A stretch of DNA of 32,555 nucleotides from CAUZFZ01 sp963579025 (GTDB lineage Bacteria; Planctomycetota; Planctomycetia; Planctomycetales; Planctomycetaceae): positions 1-32,555 of the forward strand of contig CAUZFZ010000128.1 of NCBI GenBank assembly GCA_963579025.1. The letters run 5' to 3'. This document shows positions 1 through 7,800 of this stretch, piece by piece (position 1 is the first letter of the stretch; each line of letters begins with the position of its first letter). The notes under the pieces are model-generated. The model saw only the letters and a program-made list of their open reading frames with translations. It did no database searches and was not told the DNA's origin. The position numbers and the translations under genes were made by a program.

Positions 1-41
1 CGACCGCGAGGCCTACCCCCGCCGCCCCAAGTCGAATCAAT

Positions 42-2006
42 TCAAAAAACGAAAACCAAAACGAAAACGAAAACCAAAACGAAAACCAAAACCCGAATGA
101 CTGAATCTAAACCAAGTGCCATTGGGCTAACGCCCAGCGGCTGATGGAGGATCCGCCACGCTTGCCGCTCCGCCGGGGCCAACAGCAGGTCGCAATACCG
201 GAAGCCCGCCAAGGAATGCAGCAGCGGGTAGGCGGGCTGGCGCTCGGCCTGCATCTGCTCGGCCTCGCGGAAGAGCGACTCCGCGTGGCTGTGGCTTCCA
301 GCCGCAGACTTGGGCTGCGCGCCCAAGCCACCACCCGACTGGTGCAGGGCGTCGGCATGGGTCGTGCGTTTGCTCATCCGCTGTGGCGCATCGCCGCTGA
401 GGTCGGCGTAGGTCACGCTACGCTCTGCGTCCGAGAGCGCACCGGCCACCTCGCCCAGCGTCAGCTCCAGCTCGCTCAGGTTGCTGGCGCTGATCGCGGC
501 CGCTTTCCAGTCCTCCGCTTTGACTCCCATCTCCAGCCCGGCCCGCATCGGTTCGAGCCCCTCGTTCAGCCGACCCAGCGCGCGCAAATAGAAGGCGCTC
601 TGCACAAGCAGTACGGCTCGATCGGAGTCTCTTAGTTCGTTGGACGGCGAAGTCCATGGTGCGTCGAAGAAGCAAGCGACGGCCCCCAAATCGGAACCGA
701 ATGCACCCAACTTTCTCATGCTGTAATAGTCATTTCCACGCCGGATGCGTTTGAAGTGAAGATCGTCGTGCGCTTCCTGCTGCAACCCCGCCTGACACCC
801 ATGCGCTACGGCCTGATAAAGCGGCTGCAAATCTTCGAGCGTGGGCTGGTCGCCTTCCTGCGTCGTCTCGCAGAGGTGTTCGTACAGCCGACGATGGGCG
901 GCTTGCCAGACGTCCGGGGTCTCGCGGAGGTCGGCTCCGAAGTGCTCCCGCAGCAGCGGGTGGGAATCGATGGCGGTGCCCTCGCGAGTGATCAGGCTCA
1001 GGTCGGTGAGATCGGTGAGGGCTCGCTGCCAGTCGTCGTCGGAGAGCGTCATGAGTGAATCGGTGAGACCGGGAATGACAGGCTCGGCTCGCAGCACGTC
1101 GATTAATTCCCGCTGGGTGGGGCGATCAAACAGGCCGAGCAGCCGAAGAACGGCCAGAGCGGGGCTGTCCGCGCCGAGCCAGCGTTCGTAGGCGCGGAGC
1201 ATGCGGCGGCCGTGGCCGGTGCGGCGACCGGACTCGTCGGGGACCGGGTGGATGCGCTCGTCTTCGCGCAGAATCGGGAAACGCTGCTCCCAGCCACGGA
1301 TGTCGGCGTCGTCGGTACACTTGCTGAGATAGTTGCCGAGCAGGTTCAGGTCGTAGGCATGACAGTGGAACCAGGCGGCCGCCTGGTCGAGTTCGCTGTC
1401 CGGGCCCTGGACGCCGAGCTGTCTGAGCAGACCTCGAGCCGCGGTTTCGTCGAGCGAGTCGAGCCGGTGCCGGACGCACGTGCCCTCGTCGTGTTCGAAG
1501 CTGGACAGGGCTTCCACATCGACCCGGCTCGTTAACAGGCACAGGCCCGGGTTATGCACCGCCAGACCGCGGAGCAGGGCCGTCATGGCCGGGTCTTTGA
1601 ACTCGCCGCCGAAGCCGCTGCCGGGAGGCTGTTGGAGCGGCTCCAGACCGTCCAGGATCAGCAGCGTCCGCTCCCGGGCAATCAGCGTGGCGAGTTCGCC
1701 GCCCTTCTGCCACGCGTCTTTCGGGACCTCGCGGGTGGGATCGAACCACCGGAAGGCGGCGATGAAGAACTCGTCGGCACTCGCACTGGTCTGATCGCTG
1801 CTGCCCTGGCTGTAGAAGCTCCAGTCAAACACACGACGGACATTCGGCCACTGCCGCTTTGCCTGACGCGAGTACCAGTTGAGCACCAACCCGGTCTTCC
1901 CCTCGCCGCCCTGCCCGATGAGGGACACGATGTTGACTTTGCCTCGAGCCGGATCGGTTCGGCCCCAGGCTTCGTCCAGCAGCAGCAGTTCCTGCTCGCG
2001 CCCCAC
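42..2006 (-). CDS. STAND/NLR-like NTPase with TPR region (3' part of a frameshifted TIR-NTPase gene)
   Basis: P-loop NTPase of the STAND/NB-ARC type, which in bacterial NLR-like proteins acts as an oligomerising switch. Visible: Walker A GQGGEGKT at residues 31-38, Walker B LLILDGLE at 115-122, a sensor-like LLTSR near 157-161, a winged-helix-like stretch at about 270-360, and TPR-like helical repeats at about 440-630. The only start in this frame is a GTG at 2004-2006, but the frame stays open up to 2126 and encodes the natural lead-in (VTGRKFVGREQE), so the GTG is probably not a real start. The protein belongs to the TIR gene directly upstream, with a one-base frame change near 2091-2096. 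Joined, they would make about 868 aa. The C-terminus is an odd run of Val-Leu/Val-Phe dipeptides from a hexamer repeat; the original end may have been lost. Domain calls are strong; a defence role is inference. Confidence 0.8.
   Translation of the reverse strand: MGREQELLLLDEAWGRTDPARGKVNIVSLIGQGGEGKTGLVLNWYSRQAKRQWPNVRRVFDWSFYSQGSSDQTSASADEFFIAAFRWFDPTREVPKDAWQKGGELATLIARERTLLILDGLEPLQQPPGSGFGGEFKDPAMTALLRGLAVHNPGLCLLTSRVDVEALSSFEHDEGTCVRHRLDSLDETAARGLLRQLGVQGPDSELDQAAAWFHCHAYDLNLLGNYLSKCTDDADIRGWEQRFPILREDERIHPVPDESGRRTGHGRRMLRAYERWLGADSPALAVLRLLGLFDRPTQRELIDVLRAEPVIPGLTDSLMTLSDDDWQRALTDLTDLSLITREGTAIDSHPLLREHFGADLRETPDVWQAAHRRLYEHLCETTQEGDQPTLEDLQPLYQAVAHGCQAGLQQEAHDDLHFKRIRRGNDYYSMRKLGAFGSDLGAVACFFDAPWTSPSNELRDSDRAVLLVQSAFYLRALGRLNEGLEPMRAGLEMGVKAEDWKAAAISASNLSELELTLGEVAGALSDAERSVTYADLSGDAPQRMSKRTTHADALHQSGGGLGAQPKSAAGSHSHAESLFREAEQMQAERQPAYPLLHSLAGFRYCDLLLAPAERQAWRILHQPLGVSPMALGLDSVIRVLVFVLVFVFVLVFVF
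46..93. repeat. Hexanucleotide tandem repeat (AAAACS)x8
   Basis: Eight consecutive 6-bp units of AAAACG or AAAACC run without interruption (order G,C,G,G,C,G,C,C). The unit length is two codons, so copy-number change would not break a reading frame. On the minus strand the units read as Val-Leu or Val-Phe dipeptides and form the last 16 residues of the NTPase-TPR protein, right before its TGA stop at 42-44. Confidence 0.9.
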
Positions 2007-2647
2007 GAATTTCCGTCCTGTGACGTTGAGTCGGGTGGGCGCGATGCGCGGCGGTGAGCCGAACGCGCTAGCGTCGGGCGCCTGTGAATCGGGGGGCCTA
2101 CGAGGCCCGCGCCTGGCGCCGTCGGCTCACGAGGACCGAACGGCTGCGGCGCGACGTTCAGGGCTTTCGCGATGTGGGCTATGAGTTGCCGTACGGATTC
2201 CTCGAAGTCCGGCTCCGGGCGCAGGTTCTGGGCATTGCGTCCGGCCAGATCGCGGATGGACTCGGGCAGATCGTCCGCGGCTGGTGGCTTCTCGCCGCCC
2301 AGCAGAACCGGGATGACAGGAATCGGCTGGCCGGTGTCCGTCTGTCGGCCCAGCAGTGTCTCGACCTCACGCCGCACCCAGTCGTCTTTGTCATCAATTC
2401 GTCGCTGGCCCGTTTCCGCATCCTGCTCCAGCCAGAGGACTCCAATGATGACCAGTCCGACAGCAGCAGACTGCAGAGCGGTTTCGATCTGTGTTGAAAA
2501 CGGCTGGCCTTTGGGAAGGCCGCGGACATCACGAAAGACCGCCCGATCTCCAAACGCCTGCCTCAACCGTTCGTCCAGCCGATCCACGGCATAGCTGGAA
2601 TCACGGATACGGTAGCTGACAAATACAGAGTTGTCGGACAGGGACAT
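1682..2647 (-). CDS. TIR-domain protein (5' part of a frameshifted TIR-NTPase gene)
   Basis: TIR domain at residues 6-165: it opens with VFVSYRIRD (beta-A), has a BB-loop-like FRDVRGLPKG, a VGLVIIG strand, and W90-x3-E94 in a helix where catalytically active TIR domains carry their NAD-cleaving glutamate; then PVIPVLLGG. Start ATG is at 2645-2647. After about residue 185 the frame reads Arg/Ser-rich nonsense to a stop at 1682, while the NTPase sequence lies in another frame. Only about 2091-2647 is therefore native. The switch needs a -1 shift, and a run of six C (minus strand) at 2091-2096 lies exactly between the two sensible frames. TIR-STAND-TPR proteins are known or proposed immune and cell-suicide sensors in bacteria. 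Alternatives: sequencing indel, pseudogene or programmed frameshift. An ECF sigma gene ends 106 bp upstream on the same strand. Confidence 0.85.
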   Translation of the reverse strand: MSLSDNSVFVSYRIRDSSYAVDRLDERLRQAFGDRAVFRDVRGLPKGQPFSTQIETALQSAAVGLVIIGVLWLEQDAETGQRRIDDKDDWVRREVETLLGRQTDTGQPIPVIPVLLGGEKPPAADDLPESIRDLAGRNAQNLRPEPDFEESVRQLIAHIAKALNVAPQPFGPREPTAPGAGLVGPPIHRRPTLARSAHRRASRPPDSTSQDGNSWGASRNCCCWTKPGAEPIRLEAKSTSCPSSGRAARGRPGWCSTGTRVRQSGSGRMSVVCLTGASTARAAAIRPVRVPTSSSSPPSGGSIPPARSRKTRGRRAANSPR

Positions 2648-2753
2648 CGCTGGCGCTCACAAGACTCTCTGAATCAGACCCGGTGGTTGTTTGCCTCGTC
2701 TCAGCGGCGGCGATGCTCCGATCCGGCCATCCGGGGCCGGTTGCTGGGGAGCT

Positions 2754-3461
2754 TCAGGATTCGAGGTCGATCCCCGCATCCCGCGAGATTTCATCCAGGA
2801 GTGGTCCCAATTCGATCCGCAACCGAATCGTCATGCGTGATTTGGCTTTTCGCACGGCCGCGCTCGTCATGCCCAGTTCGTCGGCCACTTCCGTCGCATT
2901 GAGTTCGTCAACCGTTGTTCGCCAGAACGCCTGCCATGTGCGGTTCTCGACCCCGCTGCGAACCATTTCCAGCGCCTGGCGGAAGACGTCACGAAATGCT
3001 TCGCGTTCGCCAGGATCTGCCTCTTCGTTACGAACCGGTTCGCTCAGTTGCGACAGAAACTGATGAGCCTCGTCACCGCCGGGACTTCTGGGTGTATTCG
3101 TCGTACGACGAATGAAGTCGGCGATGCGGGCGCGTGTGATCGTTCGCAACCAGCCTCGGAAGCTGTCGCCTGGATTCAGTTTCTGAAACCGAACAATCGA
3201 CTTTGCGACGGACGAGAAGACATCCTGACAGACGTCTTCCGCGTCGTAGCCCTGCAAGCCACCGCGACGGCACCAGTAGCTGACAAGCGGACGATACATG
3301 CTCATGAACTGTCGCCACGACTCCGTGTCGCGATCGCGAACACGATCGATCAACGACAGGTTCGTGGTCTCGCCGAAGGATCGACGAACGGTTGGTGGTT
3401 CAGTCGACGAATCTTCAATTGGTGGACGCAAGGATTTCTCAGTCAATCTATGGGCAGTCAA
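2754..3461 (-). CDS. ECF-type RNA polymerase sigma factor
   Basis: Sigma-70 family, extracytoplasmic-function group. Region 2 spans about residues 45-120 (WRQFMSMYRPLV, AEDVCQDVF, FRGWLRTITRARIADFIRR) and region 4 about 172-220 (WQAFWRTTVDELNATEVADELGM, then the helix-turn-helix AAVRKAKSRM). No sigma-3 domain lies between them. An in-frame stop sits at 3468-3470 and there is no ATG before Met53, which lies inside region 2, so translation must start at TTG 3461, the nearby CTG 3464, or a later TTG or GTG; the N-terminal 40 residues are low in conserved features. No anti-sigma gene is adjacent. The TIR-NTPase gene follows 106 bp downstream on the same strand. Planctomycetes carry many such sigma factors, and the target of this one cannot be read from the sequence. 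Confidence 0.88.
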   Translation of the reverse strand: MTAHRLTEKSLRPPIEDSSTEPPTVRRSFGETTNLSLIDRVRDRDTESWRQFMSMYRPLVSYWCRRGGLQGYDAEDVCQDVFSSVAKSIVRFQKLNPGDSFRGWLRTITRARIADFIRRTTNTPRSPGGDEAHQFLSQLSEPVRNEEADPGEREAFRDVFRQALEMVRSGVENRTWQAFWRTTVDELNATEVADELGMTSAAVRKAKSRMTIRLRIELGPLLDEISRDAGIDLES

Positions 3462-3567
3462 CAGTGGTCAGTGAGGGAGCGGGCAAACCTTGATGAGGCC
3501 CAGTCACCAAGTGATCCGTCAGTGAGGGATGTTCATGCCGTCAGTATGTGAATTCTCAAACCTGATC

Positions 3568-4503
3568 TCAATCGTCCGCATACGTCTGGACTGGCAGACC
3601 GGTTTGCAGGAGATGGCGGACAGCCCGCAGACAGCCCTCCGTCACACGGTGCAGAAAGTCCATATCCAACGTGTCCAGCGTATCGGTCGGCTGGTGGTAA
3701 TGCGGGTTGCGCAGAAAACTCGTGTCTGTGATCATCAGTGCCGGATACCCCACGTCCCAGAACGGACTGTGATCACTCAAGCGCGTCGCCTGCAAGGACT
3801 CACCGTTGGAAGGCACCTGCAGCGTTTCGACCGGCAGGCCAGGCGTCTGCTCGGCCCCCGCGCGGAATCGCTCAATTAATTCGGTCGAATTCTGATTGCC
3901 AATCACAGCGATGAAGTCGCCCGTGTCGGGATACTGGCCAACCAGTCCTCGCGGCAGCGACTGACTCCCTGGCGTGTGATCGCAGTAACCGAGCATTTCC
4001 AGTGAGATCATACCCCGCAGATCGACATCCGCCTGCCGCGCCAGCCGAGCGTGTTCGCGACCACCCAGCATGCCGTTCTCTTCCAGGTCAAACGCGACCA
4101 GCTCAAGATCGAGCTGCGCGTCTTCGAGTTGTGCAGGCGTGATGAGCCGTGCGATCTCGATCAGGGCCGCGATGGCACTCGCATTGTCGTCTGCCCCCGG
4201 TGTATCCGGACGGGAGTCCAGGTGCGCCCCGACGATCAATCGTGGCCGTCCGGCGACCGTGCCGGACTTGCGTGATGCCAGCAGATTCACGCCGTGCAGG
4301 TTCTCGCCCAGGTTCAGGTCGCCGGCATCATTGAACACGTCGAACTCGTGACCGTACACGGTCCAGCCGGATGCCTCGAACAGCCCCGTGACGTAGCCAC
4401 GCGCCTCCTGCAATTCGACGCTGTGGCAGGGACGTGGTACGCGAGTCAGTTCCGCGATGTGCGTGCGAATGCGGTCAATGTCCGCTTCGAAGTGATCGTT
4501 CAT
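3568..4503 (-). CDS. M28-family zinc metallopeptidase (aminopeptidase-like)
   Basis: Dizinc exopeptidase fold. With the start chosen here (ATG 4501-4503, 311 aa) the expected metal ligands are all visible: H94-x-D96 in GAHLDSR, the bridging Asp in GADDNAS (105/106), catalytic Glu-Glu at 141-142 (DLEENG), Asp175 in LGYCD, and a C-terminal His at 268 or 270 (NPHYHQPTDT). The active site therefore looks intact. The frame extends 64 codons further upstream, but that part is Ser/Pro/Arg-rich, lies opposite a protein-like plus-strand frame, and lacks family features, so I reject the longer start. No signal peptide is seen from the chosen start, suggesting a cytoplasmic enzyme that trims peptides. 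It stands alone: its neighbours are an ECF sigma gene downstream and a divergent kinase gene upstream. Confidence 0.9.
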   Translation of the reverse strand: MNDHFEADIDRIRTHIAELTRVPRPCHSVELQEARGYVTGLFEASGWTVYGHEFDVFNDAGDLNLGENLHGVNLLASRKSGTVAGRPRLIVGAHLDSRPDTPGADDNASAIAALIEIARLITPAQLEDAQLDLELVAFDLEENGMLGGREHARLARQADVDLRGMISLEMLGYCDHTPGSQSLPRGLVGQYPDTGDFIAVIGNQNSTELIERFRAGAEQTPGLPVETLQVPSNGESLQATRLSDHSPFWDVGYPALMITDTSFLRNPHYHQPTDTLDTLDMDFLHRVTEGCLRAVRHLLQTGLPVQTYADD

Positions 4504-4844
4504 CGCGTTCCGCTCTTTCGCTCGCTGGCCGGCGCGAGCGGCAGGTGAAAGTGGATCATGTAGCCTCGGCAATCTACAGCTCAGCCCATTCGGCTCCGAG
4601 TTCCCCCGATTCGAACTTGAGCGGCAATTTGGCAAGGACGATTTGCCAGGCGGCGACGGACTGCTATTCACGCCAGCCGTTGGCAATCCGTACATCGACT
4701 ACCATTTTTTCTCGGACAACTTCAAGACATACTTCGAGTCATGTGATCATCCAAAATCGGATTGAAAGTGTGTGTTGTGATACGGCAGCTCACTTCATAC
4801 ACGAAAACTTGGACCTGACGTAACGCTGCGAATGGGGGCCACCT
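4504..4844. other. Divergent intergenic region between M28 peptidase and kinase gene
   Basis: This 341-bp gap separates two divergently transcribed genes and must hold both promoters, but I cannot place -35/-10 boxes with confidence. Its middle contains a plus-strand frame without a start codon that reads like protein (separate entry). No hairpin, tRNA or tandem repeat was seen. Confidence 0.5.
4562..4765 (+). pseudogene. Possible 3' remnant of an unknown gene
   Basis: The plus-strand frame ending in TGA at 4763-4765 has no ATG, GTG or TTG in this stretch, yet it translates to a natural-looking composition with mixed hydrophobic, acidic and aromatic residues, e.g. FPRFELERQFGKDDLPGGD followed by LLFTPAVGNPYIDYHFF. 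The opposite strand here reads as Ser/Pro/Arg-rich low-complexity sequence, which is usual for the antisense of a real coding frame. I do not recognise the family. It may be the eroded end of a deleted gene or a chance open stretch. Confidence 0.3.
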
Positions 4845-7800
4845 ATGTCTTCGCGTTCAGGCAATGACGATCCGCATCGAGTCAAGATCGATTCACCAGC
4901 TTCGTCCAACAGTGAATCAGGCGAACCCGTTTCGAAAGGTGAGACGACTGCCTTCAGTAAGACGGTGATCCAGGACTCCGGGCAAACTTTTGAGCCTCTG
5001 GCCGCGGAACGGGCAACCCCCGGACCCGATGCTCCACCAGAGCAGTTCGGGCGATATATCATCGAGCGGGAACTCGGACGCGGCGGGATGGGAGCCGTGT
5101 ATCTGGCGCACGACAGCCAGTTGGATCGCAAGGTGGCGCTGAAGATTCCGTTCTTCACGGACGATGCCGATCGGACGGAAGCCATCGAACGGTTCTTCCG
5201 CGAAGCCCGCACGATGGCGACCATGCAGCACGCCAATCTGTGTCCGGTGTTCGATGTCGGCCAGTTTCAGCAGTGGCATTATCTGACGATGGCCTATGTC
5301 GACGGTCAAACGCTGGCTGAGAAACTGAAGGACTCGGGTGCCATGGCCATGGATGTGGCCCTCATGTTGCTGCAGAAAGTCGCCTTGGCGCTCCACCTGG
5401 CTCACGAAGCGGGGATCGTGCATCGGGATCTCAAGCCGGCGAACATCATGCTGGCGAAGAATGGCGAGCCGATCATCATGGATTTCGGACTGGCTCGCCG
5501 ACAGGCGGCTGGTGAGACCGAATTAACTCATTCCCGCGCGGTGATGGGCAGTCCGTCGTACATGGCTCCTGAACAGGTCGAGGCGCGGCACGCTGAAATC
5601 GGACCCGCCACTGACATCTACGCTATGGGGGTCACCCTGTATCTGATGGTCACGGGGAAGCGTCCGTTTGTGGGATCGGCAGCATCGATCTTCGGACAAA
5701 TCGTGTCGCAGACTCCTGAAGCGCCGTCGAAGTTGCGTCGCGAATTGCCGTCCGCGATTGACACGATCTGCATGAAGGCGATGGAAAAAACGCCAGAGAA
5801 ACGTCACGCGACTGCGGCCGAGTTTGCTGCAGAATTGTCCCGTTGCCCGTCCGAATCCGACGTTGGGGAACCCACGAAAATCTTCCGTCCGGAAAAGGAG
5901 CCCGCGTCATCCAGCAGTCAATTGAAGCATGAAGCCGAATTGAGGCAGGTCACGATCGCGATCTTCGCCTACGAGCCTGACGACTCCACCAGTGCCGACA
6001 GTTCGGCGTCGCACTCGGAACTACTGCACGGCCAGGCGAAAATGTTCGCGGCGTTTGTCATCGAGAAAGTTGCTGCGCTGGGAGGCGTGACAGTCCATGC
6101 CCTGGGCGAGGAAGTCACCGCCTGCTTCGGTTTTCCGCATGCGTTTGAAGACGCTCCCCAGCGAGCCGTACGTGTCGGCCTGCAGGTCATGCGTGACCTG
6201 GCGGCTGCCGAACAGAATCAGGCGGACTTGCCGGCCGCGGCGCAGGCGCGGGTCACCATTCACTCGGGGGAGGCCGTGGCCGAGAGTGTGGATTCCGGCA
6301 CGGGAACGACCGTGTCACTGGTTGGCGATGCCCGCAATGCGGCCAGCCGGATGAGCGCGATATCCGAATCGGGGACAATCGTCATCAGCGCGGCCACACA
6401 TCAGCGCGTCGCTTTGTACTTCGAATGCGAATCTCTCGGTCCACAACGTGTCAGAGGCATCGCTAAACCGGTTGAGCTCTTCGAAGTGAAGAAAGAAGCC
6501 GCCTCGCGGAATCGAGTCGAGCTGGTCGATCCAGGCAATCTCACGCCTCTGGTTGGTCGAAACACGGAATTGACAATTCTCAAGGATCGCTGGGAACAGG
6601 CGGTCGATGAACTCGGACAGATCGTGCTGCTCATCGGTGACGCAGGGCTGGGCAAATCGCGGTTGATTCGTGAACTACGTGAGCATGTCATTGAAGAGGA
6701 CTCGGAAGACGCCGCGGTCGTGGAACTCCGCTGCTCTCAGTACCACCAGGGGACAGGGTTTTTCCCCATCGCCGAGTTCTTTTCGCTCATGCTGGAGTTG
6801 GAAGACCGCTCACCGGAGGATCGCCTCGACAGAGTCGTGAGTTATCTGCGGGACTTGAAACTCGAATCGGATGAGAATATCGCGCTGCTCTGCGATGTGC
6901 TGAGTGTGCCCTTGGGTTCGCGCTATCCGGCGCTGACATTTTCGCCGCTCAGGATCAAGGAGCTGACGCAGGAATTCCTGCTGCACTGGCTCAGGCAGAT
7001 GTCAGATGCCAGCCCCGTGTTGTTCATTGTCGAGGACCTGCACTGGCTCGATCCGTCAACTCTGGAACTACTTGAAAAACATGTTTCCGAGTTCGAGCGC
7101 GGTCGTGTCCTGAGCGTGCTGACGTTCCGTCCTGAGTTCGAAACGCCATGGAGCAGCAAGCCACATCAAACGCAGATCGCACTGAACCGACTGACGAAGC
7201 GGCAGATCGGCGAGATGATGCGGAAACGCACGAATCGCAAGGACATCCCCGAGGCAATCGTGAAGCAGGTCATCGATCGGACGGACGGAATTCCGCTGTT
7301 CATCGAGGAGTTTACTGTCGTGATTATCGAGTCCGGGATTCTCGATTCGACCGATACCCAGGCCAGCAGCGAGTCGCTGCTCAATGTCATCCCGGCGACG
7401 CTGCACGACCTGTTGCTGTCTCGGCTCGATCGCATGGCGGCGGACCGTGAGGTCATTCAGTTTGCCGCGACAATCGGTCGCGAGTTCAGCTTCGAACTTC
7501 TGGCCGCGGCGTGTGACCTGCCTGAAGCCGATCTGCACAGCGAACTCGACAAGCTCGTTAAAGCCGAGATCCTCTTTCGGAAGGGACAGGGATCCGACGC
7601 GGGCTATATCTTCAAGCACGCGTTGCTGCAGGACGCCGCATATCGATCAATGCTCACGACAAAGCGGCAGGCGTGTCATCAGCGTATCGCCGAGGCGTTG
7701 GAATCCGGGTTCCCGCAAACCGTCGAAGCGCAGCCGGAGTTGCTTGCTCATCACTTCACTGCAGCAGCGGTGACCGAAAAGGCGGTCACCTACTGGCTGA

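Noticed and set aside
549..560. tRNA T-arm-like GGTTCGAGCCC
   Set aside because: No acceptor or anticodon arm can be built around it; it lies in the NTPase coding region.
1554..2057. 167-codon plus-strand open frame
   Set aside because: It is opposite the Walker A/B region of the NTPase; no family features.
4504..4695. 64-codon N-terminal extension of the M28 peptidase
   Set aside because: Ser/Pro/Arg-rich, no family match, and opposite a protein-like plus-strand frame; ATG 4503 gives the normal N-terminus.
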